From Methyloligella sp. (GTDB taxonomy: Bacteria > Pseudomonadota > Alphaproteobacteria > Rhizobiales > HXMU1428-3): a DNA stretch of 64,000 nucleotides. The translations under genes were made by a program, and so were the position numbers. The stretch lies in assembly GCA_021604645.1 (NCBI GenBank), contig BQJJ01000013.1, forward strand, positions 1 to 64,000, written 5' to 3'. Numbering within the stretch: the stretch's first letter is position 1; every line of letters begins with the position of its first letter. Below are positions 26,948 through 36,804 of this stretch, piece by piece. The notes under the pieces were generated by a model. It made no database searches. It worked only from the letters and a program-made list of their open reading frames with translations, and was not told the origin of the DNA.

Positions 26948-27403
26948 TTAAGCAACACCGCTCGAAGGTTGATAGTAGCCAGAAGTCAGCACCCATTGCG
27001 GATCCACAACACCCTGATAGACATAAACCCAGGCGCGATAGTCCTGCCCCTCATTATCTCTAACAGTCGCTAATACCCGTGAAAATTCATGTGGCTGCTG
27101 ATCGTCTTCAGAACACCCCTCATAAGCATCAAGAAGAGAGAGTAATGCATTGGGGCGTACAATTTCATAAAGCTCACCATAAACTGCTGTACCACAATCC
27201 TCTAAAACCAAACCTGGATAAGGCCCTAAATCATAAATCCGCCCAGCAATTATAGCTTCTGCCATATAGTTTGCATGCGCTCGCATCATCGCTCCCATAG
27301 GGTTTGCAATATTGCGCTTCAATGACCCATAAACAAATATAAATTGTTTTTCCAAAGTTGGTTCTGCCCCATTTGGGCCAGAAGAAAGATTATCTAAAGA
27401 CAT
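26948..27403 (-). CDS. Gamma-glutamylcyclotransferase-like (AIG2/GGACT fold) protein
   Basis: A 151-residue protein with the GGCT-fold signature IFVYGSLKRNIANP near residue 22. Further matches are AEAIIAGRIYDLGPYPGLVLE, the conserved acidic core LLSLLDAYEG, and RVLATVRDNEGQDYRAWVYVYQG. Members cleave gamma-glutamyl amines or glutathione-type substrates, but many bacterial ones are uncharacterised, so the substrate is unknown. It is a single gene with an open upstream region. Confidence 0.82.
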   Translation of the reverse strand: MSLDNLSSGPNGAEPTLEKQFIFVYGSLKRNIANPMGAMMRAHANYMAEAIIAGRIYDLGPYPGLVLEDCGTAVYGELYEIVRPNALLSLLDAYEGCSEDDQQPHEFSRVLATVRDNEGQDYRAWVYVYQGVVDPQWVLTSGYYQPSSGVA

Positions 27404-27437
27404 TTAGCCACACATTTCTTTTCATCAATTAAGAGCT

Positions 27438-27505
27438 CTTCCGGAAAAGTGTCACGCAGTTTTCCGATAAGAAGTGCGTAATAACAAAGAATTAGAGCAT
27501 TCCAA
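27438..27505 (+). repeat. Rhizobiales-type intergenic palindromic element
   Basis: CGGAAAA (27442-27448), an 11-base loop GTGTCACGCAG, TTTTCCG (27460-27466), then GATAAGAAGTGCGTAATAAC and ATTAGAGCATTCC. This layout (CGGAAAAGTG...TTTTCCG...TGCG...TTAGAGC) matches a repeat scattered widely between genes in Rhizobiales, recognised here from memory. The remainder of the 27404-27773 gap shows no gene. Confidence 0.7.
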
Positions 27506-27773
27506 AGTGTCTAAATAAAAATGAGTCTAATCAAAAGAGAATTGCTCTAAAACAAAATCAAACGCGGTTTAACTTTAAGAATCAATTTAGATTTTAGTCT
27601 CTATCACCTAAATTGTCATGGCCACATTCAGCCCCCCCCCATATCTAACAAACTACTCCACAAAATTTATGTTTCAAAATGACCCACCGTTCAGAGAAAG
27701 TTAACCACATCACGATAATGTGAAGGGAAGAGTTTTAGTTTTTTTATTTTAGTCCTAGTGGAGTTTATAAGTC

Positions 27774-29138
27774 ATGCGTAGCGTGTCAAATCTGAGTGCA
27801 AAAGCACTTGCAAGTCTTGCCTTAACTGGCCTTGTTTCCCTTTATTCCTCTCAAGCACACTCATCTGATCTTTCTTTTGAAGACGGTGAGAGATATTACG
27901 AACATTCCATGAAAGATGAGCCCCAAAGTGTTCTTCCTGATCATTGGTTCGTCACAGCCAACACAGCCTATGCAGATGTTATTCTTGATTATGATGAAAA
28001 CATAACAAGTAAAGCGATCGATCAACTAATCTTTCGCAAAAACGGAAGCATTAAAAACAAAAAAGTCTATATATCAGGCCTATTGAAAGGGTCTTATCTG
28101 GGTGAATGGACCAATACAGATAACGCATTTCCTATTTTAACGCGTTTCCCAACCCATGCCACCGGCACATCAGCTCATGGCTTCTTTGTGGATAATGCCG
28201 CCCTTGCCTTCACAGCAACACCAACAGATTACCTAACCATTTTCGCACAACTTGAGTATCATGAAACTCGTTTTGATAGCCAAGATGAAATCCAACTAAG
28301 AAGAGGTTACGTAACATTAGGTGATCTAAACCGCTCACCTCTTTATCTAACATTTGGTCGCAAAACTATTAACTTTGGTGACTTTGATCAATACAATCCA
28401 TTTTCTCAGAACATCAACAATCACTTCTTTAGAGCCGAAAGTGATGGTGTGATTGCAGAAGTTGGTTACGTCAGTAAACTCATGCACCTCTCAGCCACGG
28501 CCATTTCCGGTGGCCGCCATCTGCGCACAGCAGATACAGCAAATAAAGATGATATCGACAACTTCGCATTGAATGGTGACATCTTCATCCCTGTTAGAGA
28601 AGACATGACTTTAAAAATAGGCGCTGGTTACCTTCATGGCACAATCTACAATCACACATTGCCCCACCACCCCGGCCCAGAAATTGATTGCCCGGTAACA
28701 CCTGGCGCGCAAGGTGTTCCAAAATGTCGCGGTCGCAATGCCGCATGGGATATTCGCGCCGAATTTACATCTCCCATGTTCGACATCATGGCTGAGTACA
28801 CTGCAACTGTAGATCCATGGCCAGCAACTAACCAAAAACTAGAAGCTTTTACAGTACAAGGCCGTTATAAAACTGAGCTTTATGATCACAAAACACATTT
28901 CACAGTGAGCTATAGCCACTCTGATATCGGACCATTTAGCACTGGCGGCCCAGGATCACCAATCTTCGATTCTATTGAACAAATTGTTGGTGGTGTGGAA
29001 GTCTTTATCAATCCAAACTTCTCAGTAGGCATTGAATATTCACACAACACTGGTTTCGCTCCTTTAATCAACATCACAGATGTTGCAAAAGATGCAGAAG
29101 CCGACCAACTGGTTATCGGAGGTCGTGTCGTATTTTAA
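27774..29138 (+). CDS. Outer-membrane beta-barrel protein, LbtU-like siderophore porin family
   Basis: A 454-residue protein with a signal peptide (about 1-30, ALTGLVSLYSSQAHSS). It is predicted to be mostly amphipathic beta strands and ends in the typical outer-membrane terminal pattern QLVIGGRVVF with a final aromatic residue. The central stretch GYVTLGDLNRSPLYLTFGRKTINFGDFDQYNPF resembles LbtU-family proteins, which take up legiobactin in Legionella. A strong GGAG precedes the ATG. The family name is from pattern memory and the substrate is unknown. No iron-regulatory box was recognised upstream, so a general porin role is equally possible. Confidence 0.65.
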   Translation: MRSVSNLSAKALASLALTGLVSLYSSQAHSSDLSFEDGERYYEHSMKDEPQSVLPDHWFVTANTAYADVILDYDENITSKAIDQLIFRKNGSIKNKKVYISGLLKGSYLGEWTNTDNAFPILTRFPTHATGTSAHGFFVDNAALAFTATPTDYLTIFAQLEYHETRFDSQDEIQLRRGYVTLGDLNRSPLYLTFGRKTINFGDFDQYNPFSQNINNHFFRAESDGVIAEVGYVSKLMHLSATAISGGRHLRTADTANKDDIDNFALNGDIFIPVREDMTLKIGAGYLHGTIYNHTLPHHPGPEIDCPVTPGAQGVPKCRGRNAAWDIRAEFTSPMFDIMAEYTATVDPWPATNQKLEAFTVQGRYKTELYDHKTHFTVSYSHSDIGPFSTGGPGSPIFDSIEQIVGGVEVFINPNFSVGIEYSHNTGFAPLINITDVAKDAEADQLVIGGRVVF

Positions 29139-29171
29139 TTCCCTTTAAAATCGACAAATGAACTCCACTAT

Positions 29172-29277
29172 AAAAACGTTTCTTTCATGCGCCCCTTTAA
29201 AGGCAGTCACTTAAGTCAACCTGTCCCCCAAAAGACTTTGACAAGACAAAAAGACCCAACATGAAAGAAACGTTTTT
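29172..29277. repeat. 106-base element with perfect 18-base inverted ends
   Basis: AAAAACGTTTCTTTCATG (29172-29189) is exactly inverted as CATGAAAGAAACGTTTTT (29260-29277). The 70-base interior contains the palindrome CCTTTAAAGG. A T run follows on both strands. TAT flanks each end. It lies between two convergent genes, so it could be a bidirectional terminator with an unusually long loop, or a miniature inverted-repeat element. Confidence 0.75.
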
Positions 29278-29292
29278 TATTTTTAAAGAGGC

Positions 29293-29730
29293 CTAGCTCT
29301 CATCAATCTCTTCATTTACCAGCTCATAATATCCCGGTAAAATTTCATATAATTTACGTCTTCCTAAATCCGTAAGGGAAATGCGTTTAGCTCGGCCATC
29401 GCTCTCACAATCACTAACAGATACAAAACCTTCTTTTTCAAGCGATTTCAGAGAATTAGATATAACGGGCTTTGAAACATCCAGCCTACGCACCAAATCA
29501 CTAATAACAAAATCTTCCTGATCAGGTTCACGATCCAAAACAATCAATATCAAAAACCTGGTTTGAGAAAGATTATAGGTCATGAAATAGGCCTCTAACT
29601 TTCGAATAAACAAACTTGCACGCCGAAGCATAATTAAAACTGCACCAGTTTTATCAATATCCATCTCAGGAAACTTGTCAGCATAACGTTGCATCATTTT
29701 CTTAGTTGGAAGTTCTTTTAAAAAAAACAT
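29293..29730 (-). CDS. MarR family transcription regulator
   Basis: A 145-residue winged-helix regulator. Helices at about residues 25-50 form the dimer arm (LIMLRRASLFIRKLEAYFMTYNLSQTRFLIL). The winged HTH covers about 60-105: EDFVISDLVRRLDVSKPVISNSLKSLEKEGFV followed by DGRAKRISLTDLGRRKL. MarR proteins usually repress neighbouring efflux or degradation genes in response to small aromatic ligands. Here it is 52 bases downstream of phzF on the same strand, and the pair may be co-transcribed. The ligand is unknown. Confidence 0.9.
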   Translation of the reverse strand: MFFLKELPTKKMMQRYADKFPEMDIDKTGAVLIMLRRASLFIRKLEAYFMTYNLSQTRFLILIVLDREPDQEDFVISDLVRRLDVSKPVISNSLKSLEKEGFVSVSDCESDGRAKRISLTDLGRRKLYEILPGYYELVNEEIDES

Positions 29731-29782
29731 CGAAGCTTTATTTCCACAAAATCATAAATAAACATGAGTTCAAAAACTCATC

Positions 29783-30691
29783 TTACACCAACTCACCACT
29801 TGCCACCAAAACAGCCTTGCCACCCAACCGAACAAGCTTAATTCCCTTTGATTGGAACTCAACTTCTAGTTTTAAAAGGCTAGGCCTCTCCATTTCAAAG
29901 CCTTGCTCAATTATTGTTTCATACTTGGTCTGCGCATCAATCTCAAACGCCTCAATAACACGAGAAAACCCAACTGCCGCCGCCCCTGTAGCCGCATCTT
30001 CAGATATACCAAAGTCAGGAGCAAACATCCGTGCATGATATCCACTATCAGCACGTTCTCCCCCCCGGCAATAAACATACACACCGACTGGGTCACTCTT
30101 TGAAAAAGCATTTTTCCAATAGGCAAAATCAGGAGAAACTTTTCTTACAAGGGAAAGGTTTTTCAAAGGCACATAAACAAAACGAATACCAATTTCAGCA
30201 CTCATCACTTTATGATTTTCAAAACCAACATCTTGAATATCAACGCCCAAAGCATCAGCAACCAGATCAACCTCCGGCACCTGGTCAATTAATTTAGGAA
30301 GAGCCGGCACATCAAACTCGGCATAACAAGCCTTCCCAGAAGAGACAGATACTGCACATCGCACAGATCCAATTTCTTCATCCAAAACCAATAGAATATC
30401 AGAGCCGCTATTTTGTTCCTGAGCTTTAAATGAGCCAAGCAAAAAAGCTGTTCCAATTGTTGGGTGCCCTGCAAAAGGAATTTCAGAAGAAGGCGTAAAA
30501 ATACGCACCTTTGCAGCCGCCGTTGGGTTCTCACTAGATTGTAGGAATACAGTTTCAGAAAATCCAAATTCTTTAGTAATCGCAAGCATTTGCTCAGAAG
30601 TAAGCCCATCAGCATCTTCAACAATTGCTAACTGATTGCCTTCATAAGCCTGGTCAGTAAAAACATCAAGAATATGAAATTTCCGTCCCAT
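29783..30691 (-). CDS. PhzF family epimerase/isomerase-like protein
   Basis: About 302 residues of the PhzF/diaminopimelate-epimerase fold. The N-terminus is FHILDVFTDQAYEGNQLAIVEDADGL, followed by GFSETVFL and IFTPSSEIPFAGHPTIGTAFLL. The second half has RMFAPDFGISEDAATGAAAVG. The conserved glutamate of SETVF fits the PhzF catalytic position. Most genomic PhzF proteins have unknown substrates and are not tied to phenazine synthesis. The ATG at 30691 has GGAG at six bases and is preferred to an upstream non-ATG start. Confidence 0.88.
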   Translation of the reverse strand: MGRKFHILDVFTDQAYEGNQLAIVEDADGLTSEQMLAITKEFGFSETVFLQSSENPTAAAKVRIFTPSSEIPFAGHPTIGTAFLLGSFKAQEQNSGSDILLVLDEEIGSVRCAVSVSSGKACYAEFDVPALPKLIDQVPEVDLVADALGVDIQDVGFENHKVMSAEIGIRFVYVPLKNLSLVRKVSPDFAYWKNAFSKSDPVGVYVYCRGGERADSGYHARMFAPDFGISEDAATGAAAVGFSRVIEAFEIDAQTKYETIIEQGFEMERPSLLKLEVEFQSKGIKLVRLGGKAVLVASGELV

Positions 30692-30746
30692 AACAACTCC
30701 AGGTTTTAAATTAAGCTTTAAAACAAAAGCTAACACAAACCATAAA

Positions 30747-30779
30747 AAAACACCGCTTCTTTTTCAAAAGGCAGTGTTT
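30747..30779. terminator. Hairpin upstream of phzF, terminator-like
   Basis: AAACAC and GTGTTT close a long hairpin whose inner part pairs GC/GC and CTTTT/AAAAG, with one mismatch and a two-base bulge. The A and T flanks could allow termination on either strand. It lies in the phzF upstream gap, right after a stronger terminator. Confidence 0.5.
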
Positions 30780-30796
30780 AAAACATTAACCACAAA

Positions 30797-30824
30797 AAAA
30801 CGCCCCTTAAAAAAGGAGCGTTTT
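30797..30824 (-). terminator. Rho-independent terminator of the ilvC transcript
   Basis: AAAACGCCCCTT and AAGGAGCGTTTT form a stem with one mismatch and a short A loop. On the minus strand seven T residues follow. It is about 300 bases past the ilvC stop codon, so repeat island 2 would lie in the ilvC 3' untranslated RNA, read antisense to its conserved orientation. Confidence 0.75.
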
Positions 30825-30852
30825 AGAATTCTCTACGCAAAGCTTCCTACAC

Positions 30853-31114
30853 GAAGAAGAAGTATTGCCAAACTTCGGACTGAGATATTTCGTAGCTATG
30901 ATTTTGATGGCTTCAATTTCAGTTAAAGCCATCTATTAGCCGTAAACAAAAAACGTAGGCCAAATGGCCGTCAGCGCTTAGCCGCGGTTGCAAGTGGGCA
31001 ACCTAAAGCGCCACTAATAACTCTCTGCACCTCGTAGGGCGGCAACTTCAGCAGCGCGGTTGCTAGTGGGCAACCTGAAGCGCCACTGAAAAACAATAGC
31101 CCGTGAGAGAAAAA
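30853..31114 (+). repeat. Repeat island 2: palindromic mosaic between phzF and ilvC
   Basis: Reading plus: GAAGAAGAAGTATTGCC (30853 on) matches the first unit of island 1. Next is a hairpin GATGGCTT...AAAGCCATC (30906-30933) followed by TATTAGCCGTA, a type B unit. A type A copy follows at 30981-31016 (GGTTGC-aagtgg-GCAACC, tail TAAAGCGCCACTA). A second type B head, CCTCGTAGGGCGGCAACTTC (31031 on), is interrupted by a type A copy at 31054-31087. The B tail then resumes as AATAGCCCGTGAGAGAAAA (31095-31113). Confidence 0.8.
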
Positions 31115-31125
31115 GAGGTTAGCCT

Positions 31126-32154
<1,029 letters not shown>

Positions 32155-32320
32155 TTACCTTTTTCTTCGTCAATTTTGCCCAATACTGGCTTCAATCTAG
32201 TTAAAGTCAATCCGTGGAAAGACCCCTTATAAATGAAGACAAATGAGAGGCAAAACATTTTCTCTATCCCATTAGTGATTGGGCGTAATGCCCAAACTCA
32301 TCCTTGTCAATGTTCAATGC

Positions 32321-33064
32321 CTAAATTTGATGCCCTAGCTGCGTTAAATACCGCTTTACGGTCTCTTTAACGCCAAAAACCAAGCAATCAGCCGTAAAAC
32401 AATGACCAATTGACGTCTCTGCAATCCCAGGCACCCGTTTCACAAGTGCGGGTAAATTGGCCAAAGTTAAATCATGCCCAGCATTTACTTCAATACCGGC
32501 AGCTTTAGCTGCAGCAAATGTCGCCTCAATCCGGTCCAACTCTTCTTGAATATGATTTTCTTTTACCAAAGCTCCATAAGGCCCCGTATATATTTCAACT
32601 CGATCAGCCCCAACCGATGCCGCCTCAGTTACAACCTTTGGGTCCGTATCAACAAATAAAGACACACGGCACTGAGCCTCATGTGCAATGTTAATCACAT
32701 TTGTTAGCAACTCTTTATTTGAAGCCACATCCCACCCATGATCAGATGTATTCTGTGAAGGATCATCAGGAACAAAAGTCACCTGATCAGGGCGAATATC
32801 TAAGATAAGCGCCATAAAGCGATCATCAGGATACCCCTCAATATTAAACTCTTTTAAAGGATAGCGCTCAGTGATCATCTCTTTAAGATCATACACATCT
32901 TGCCGTCTGATATGCCGCTCGTCTGGCCGGGGATGAACAGTCAAGCCATGCGCACCAGCGTCCAGCGCCAATGCACCAATACCAGTTACACTTGGCCAGG
33001 ACAAATCTCTCCTGTTTCTCAACAGAGCAATTGCATTTAAATTTACACTTAAATGAGGAGCCAT
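32321..33064 (-). CDS. pdxJ: Pyridoxine 5'-phosphate synthase
   Basis: Joins 1-deoxy-xylulose 5-phosphate and 3-amino-2-oxopropyl phosphate to make pyridoxine 5'-phosphate. The TIM-barrel starts LSVNLNAIALLRNRR, then DAGAHGLTVHPRPDERHI, with the active-site histidine in VHPRPDERHI. QVTFVPDD and GIEVNAGHDLTLANLP also match. The length, 247 residues, is normal. It sits between ilvH and ilvC, an unusual insertion of a vitamin gene among ilv genes. Branched-chain transaminases need PLP, which gives a loose functional link only. Confidence 0.95.
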   Translation of the reverse strand: MAPHLSVNLNAIALLRNRRDLSWPSVTGIGALALDAGAHGLTVHPRPDERHIRRQDVYDLKEMITERYPLKEFNIEGYPDDRFMALILDIRPDQVTFVPDDPSQNTSDHGWDVASNKELLTNVINIAHEAQCRVSLFVDTDPKVVTEAASVGADRVEIYTGPYGALVKENHIQEELDRIEATFAAAKAAGIEVNAGHDLTLANLPALVKRVPGIAETSIGHCFTADCLVFGVKETVKRYLTQLGHQI

Positions 33065-33122
33065 AATGCTAGCCTAAAACTTCCAGGAAAAAGTATGAGT
33101 TAATTTGAAAAACAGATTTAGC

Positions 33123-33644
33123 TTATTCGCCCATTTTCTCAGAGCCACGAGAAATAGCCGCAATACCAGTACGCGCCACTTCAACAAGACCAAGAGGTTT
33201 CATAAGCTGAATAAACTGCTCAATCTTGCCAGATTTACCTGTGATCTCAAAAACAAAATGGTCAATAGATGCATCAACAACTTGCGCCCGAAACGCTTCA
33301 GCAAGCCGCAAGGCTTCAACCCGGTTATCACCCTTGCCAGCAACTTTAACTAGCGCAAGTTCGCGCTCAAGCGCGCGCCCTTTCACGGTTAGGTCAGTCA
33401 CATGGTGTACAGGAATCAACCGAGAAAATTGAGCCTTAATCTGCTCAATCACCATTGGTGTTCCCTCAGTTACAACAGTAATGCGAGATAAGTGTTTTTC
33501 GTGAGACGTCTCCGTCACAGTTAAACTATCAATGTTATAACCACGTCCAGAAAACAGCCCAATAACCCGTGCCAAAACGCCAGGTTCATTGTCAACCAAA
33601 GCAGATAATGTATGCTTTTCAGTTTGATCAGTTTCAGTGCTCAT
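33123..33644 (-). CDS. ilvH: Acetolactate synthase small (regulatory) subunit
   Basis: Regulatory subunit of acetohydroxyacid synthase that confers valine feedback inhibition. The N-terminal ACT domain has HTLSALVDNEPGVLARVIGLFSGRGYNIDSLTV (about residues 11-43). The C-terminal part has AEAFRAQVVDASIDHFVFEITG and IEQFIQLMKPLGLVEVARTG. The length, 173 residues, is typical. It follows ilvB by about 100 bases on the same strand, so the pair is probably co-transcribed. Confidence 0.97.
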   Translation of the reverse strand: MSTETDQTEKHTLSALVDNEPGVLARVIGLFSGRGYNIDSLTVTETSHEKHLSRITVVTEGTPMVIEQIKAQFSRLIPVHHVTDLTVKGRALERELALVKVAGKGDNRVEALRLAEAFRAQVVDASIDHFVFEITGKSGKIEQFIQLMKPLGLVEVARTGIAAISRGSEKMGE

Positions 33645-33745
33645 AGAAATGCTCTAATCTTTTAATCTATTGTTCTATATATAATAATGGGAAATCGGTG
33701 CAATGACACAAATTCTTTATTTAGAGGTCCTTATTTGAAAAAGAT

Positions 33746-35512
33746 CTAAACAAGAACCTTACCCTCTTCTTTAATCGCGCTCTGCAAATTTTCCGCCTCA
33801 ACATCACTGGCAAGCAACATATTATTATGCGCTTCACCTGAAGGTATCATCGGGAAACAATTCGCAAGCTTTTCAATCCGGCAATCAAAAAGAACAGGCT
33901 TGTCACACGCAATCATTTCCTTGATCGCATCATCAAGTTTTGCAGGATCATCACAGCGAATACCAACACCACCATAAGCCTCAGCTAATTTAACAAAGTC
34001 AGGCAAGGCCTCTGAATAAGAATGAGAATAACGCCCACCATGTAACAATTCCTGCCACTGACGAACCATGCCCATAAATTCATTATTCAAAATGAAAATC
34101 TTGATTGGTAGATTATATTGAACAGCTGACGACATTTCTTGCATGGTCATTTGAACAGACGCCTCACCAGCAATATCAATCACCAAAGCGTCTCGGTGTG
34201 CCACTTGAATGCCAAGAGCCGCAGGTAAACCATATCCCATCGTTCCCAAACCACCAGATGTCATCCACCTGTTTGGGTTCTCAAAGCCATAATATTGCGC
34301 TGCCCACATTTGATGCTGCCCAACTTCAGTAGAGATATATGTCTCTTGATCTTTGGTTAGTTCATAAAGACGCTCAATCGCATATTGCGGCATAATTGTT
34401 TTTTTAGACGGTTTATAACCAAGACACTTCTTGGAACGCCATTCATCAATCTGACCCCACCAGGCTTTAAGTGCCTTTTTATCAATCTGTTCCGCTTTAT
34501 TTTTCCAAATGCGAACCATATCCTCAAGAACATGTCCAACATCACCAATAATTGGAACATCAACAGGAACCGTTTTGTTAATTGAAGAAGGATCAATATC
34601 GATATGAATTTTCTTCGAATTTGGAGCAAACGCATCTAAGCGCCCAGTAATCCTATCGTCAAAACGAGCACCAACACAAACCATAACATCACAATCATGC
34701 ATGGCCCAATTCGCCTCATATGTGCCGTGCATGCCAAGCATACCAAGCCATTGATCAGAACTCGCAGGGTAAGCCCCAAGCCCCATCAAAGTAGATGTGA
34801 TAGGTACGCCTGTTTTATCCACCAATTCACGCAGCAATTCACAAGCATTCGGGCCAGAATTGATCACACCACCGCCAGTGTAAAATAACGGTTTTTTAGC
34901 ATTCGCCAAAAGATCAACAGCATCACGAATGGCACTTTGCTCACCCTTCACAACCGGGCGGTAAGTCCGGTGTTTGATTTTCTTAGGACCAACATATTCA
35001 CCAAGAGCAAATTGAATATCTTTAGGAATATCAATCACAACAGGGCCAGGTCTGCCGCTCGACGCCACATAAAAAGCTTCATGCATAACACGAGCTAAAT
35101 CATTAACATCTTTGACTAAATAGTTGTGCTTGGTACAAGGCCGTGTGATCCCAACCGTATCACATTCCTGAAACGCATCCGTTCCAATCAAGTGACTTGG
35201 AACTTGCCCAGTGATACAAACCAAAGGAATAGAATCCAACAGCGCATCAGCCAAACCAGTAACGGCATTCGTAGCCCCAGGACCAGATGTCACCAAAAGG
35301 ACACCGACTTTGCCAGTTGAGCGTGCATATCCTTCAGCCGCATGAGCAGCACCCTGCTCATGACGGACCAGAATATGCTCAATTTTTTCACTATTAAAAA
35401 TCGCATCATAAATTGGCAAAACAGCACCACCTGGATATCCAAATATATGGTCTACCCCTTGATCTGCAAGAGCTTGCAGAACAATATCAGCGCCTGACAG
35501 TGTCCGTGACAT
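33746..35512 (-). CDS. ilvB: Acetolactate synthase large subunit
   Basis: Thiamine diphosphate and FAD enzyme that makes acetolactate or acetohydroxybutyrate, the first common step of branched-chain amino acid synthesis. The N-terminus is [31 protein letters not shown], with the catalytic glutamate in [17 protein letters not shown]. The ThDP motif is GDASVQ-like, here [17 protein letters not shown] followed by [12 protein letters not shown]. The ATG at 35512 is preceded by GGAG; an upstream non-ATG start would add 12 residues. The length is about 588 residues. Confidence 0.96.
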   Translation of the reverse strand: MSRTLSGADIVLQALADQGVDHIFGYPGGAVLPIYDAIFNSEKIEHILVRHEQGAAHAAEGYARSTGKVGVLLVTSGPGATNAVTGLADALLDSIPLVCITGQVPSHLIGTDAFQECDTVGITRPCTKHNYLVKDVNDLARVMHEAFYVASSGRPGPVVIDIPKDIQFALGEYVGPKKIKHRTYRPVVKGEQSAIRDAVDLLANAKKPLFYTGGGVINSGPNACELLRELVDKTGVPITSTLMGLGAYPASSDQWLGMLGMHGTYEANWAMHDCDVMVCVGARFDDRITGRLDAFAPNSKKIHIDIDPSSINKTVPVDVPIIGDVGHVLEDMVRIWKNKAEQIDKKALKAWWGQIDEWRSKKCLGYKPSKKTIMPQYAIERLYELTKDQETYISTEVGQHQMWAAQYYGFENPNRWMTSGGLGTMGYGLPAALGIQVAHRDALVIDIAGEASVQMTMQEMSSAVQYNLPIKIFILNNEFMGMVRQWQELLHGGRYSHSYSEALPDFVKLAEAYGGVGIRCDDPAKLDDAIKEMIACDKPVLFDCRIEKLANCFPMIPSGEAHNNMLLASDVEAENLQSAIKEEGKVLV

Positions 35513-35538
35513 TCTAATCTCCAAATATTTAATATGAC

Positions 35539-35562
35539 AAAAGCTCAAAAAATTGAGCTTTT
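35539..35562 (-). terminator. Terminator between miaA and ilvB
   Basis: AAAAGCTCAA (35539-35548) and TTGAGCTTTT (35553-35562) form a ten-base stem with a four-base loop. It would end the miaA transcript on the minus strand just before the ilvB start, although it could also act as an attenuator-like structure in the ilvB leader. Confidence 0.6.
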
Positions 35563-35721
35563 CACCACACTAACCTAAAATTTAATGACTTAAAATAAAT
35601 CACTTCAAAAAGATGAAAAATTCCAATAACCCAAAACCTTTAGATTAGTAGATTTTACCATCAAAAAAGCGAAATATTTAGTATATCAAGGCAGCCACAC
35701 TAACCAATGCAAACACATAGG

Positions 35722-36660
35722 TCAACAGTCTTCGTGAATTTTCGAAAAAATTTCAGGCCTTAACCTTTTCATATATTGCGCATCAAGCTGATTCCACGAA
35801 ATCATATTACGCCTAAGCCATGTTAATTGACGTTTTGCGTAACGTCGTGTCTGTTGCTGCGCTAAAGCCACCGCACAATCAAGCCCCATATCCCCCTTTA
35901 GAAATCCTGCAAGTTCAGGCACCCCAAGCGCCCGCATAATCGGCAAATTAGAATCAAAGCCAAGATCCAACAGAGCCTGCACTTCAGAAAGTCCGTTATC
36001 AGTGCCTTCAGCAGACACCATTTCTTTAAACCTCCGGTCAATCCGTTCATACAAATGAGACCGCTCCCAACAAACCACAAACCCATGTACATCTTTAAAG
36101 GACAATAAAGGTTCACTATTCGTTTCTTGCCAGTGTTTTAAAGACTTTCCCGTCCCCTCAATCACCTCAAGCGCCCTTATAATCCGCTGTGTATCCCCAG
36201 GCTTCAATTCTGTCGCCATCAAAGGGTCCTTGTCACTTAATATTTCATGAAGTCTTGGCGCTCCTAAGCGCTCAGCCTCACCTCGCCAAAACTTACGAGT
36301 TTCATCAGCAATATCAGGAACTTGAGAAAGCCCTTCAAGCAAAGCTTTATAATAAAGCCCGGTCCCACCAACAAATATCGGGCGCTTACCTATCGCCGCA
36401 ATCTCATTCAAGGTTTCATTTACATCCTCAAGCCACGCACCGGTTGAATAAGCTTGCTTGCCACTAACATGCCCATAAAGCCGATGTGGCACGCACTCCA
36501 TATCGCTAGTGGATGGCCGTGCCGAGAGAATTGATAGCTCATTATAAACCTGACAACTGTCAGCGTTTACAATCACACCATTAAATTCCTCAGCCAAAGC
36601 CATGGCCAATGAAGATTTTCCACTCGCTGTTGCCCCGGCTATCAAAATAGGCTTTGTCAT
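35722..36660 (-). CDS. miaA: tRNA dimethylallyltransferase
   Basis: Adds a dimethylallyl group to A37 of tRNAs that read codons starting with U. The P-loop ILIAGATASGKSSLAMALAEE (about residues 5-25) is followed by NADSCQVYNELSILSARPS. The body has PIFVGGTGLYYKALLEGLS and GDTQRIIRALEVIEGTGKS. The length, 312 residues, is normal. It lies divergent from serB, sharing a 144-base intergenic region. Confidence 0.97.
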   Translation of the reverse strand: MTKPILIAGATASGKSSLAMALAEEFNGVIVNADSCQVYNELSILSARPSTSDMECVPHRLYGHVSGKQAYSTGAWLEDVNETLNEIAAIGKRPIFVGGTGLYYKALLEGLSQVPDIADETRKFWRGEAERLGAPRLHEILSDKDPLMATELKPGDTQRIIRALEVIEGTGKSLKHWQETNSEPLLSFKDVHGFVVCWERSHLYERIDRRFKEMVSAEGTDNGLSEVQALLDLGFDSNLPIMRALGVPELAGFLKGDMGLDCAVALAQQQTRRYAKRQLTWLRRNMISWNQLDAQYMKRLRPEIFSKIHEDC

Positions 36661-36804
36661 TAATTTTCTGTTCCTGAAAACGAAAGGGTGAGCGATGAAA
36701 ACTAGCCCTTTTTAACTGAATAAAATTCGAATATAAGTTCGTTAAAAGAATGTAGTATTACCAATTTTTAAAACACAACGTAATGAAATAGAGATAACCA
36801 ATCA

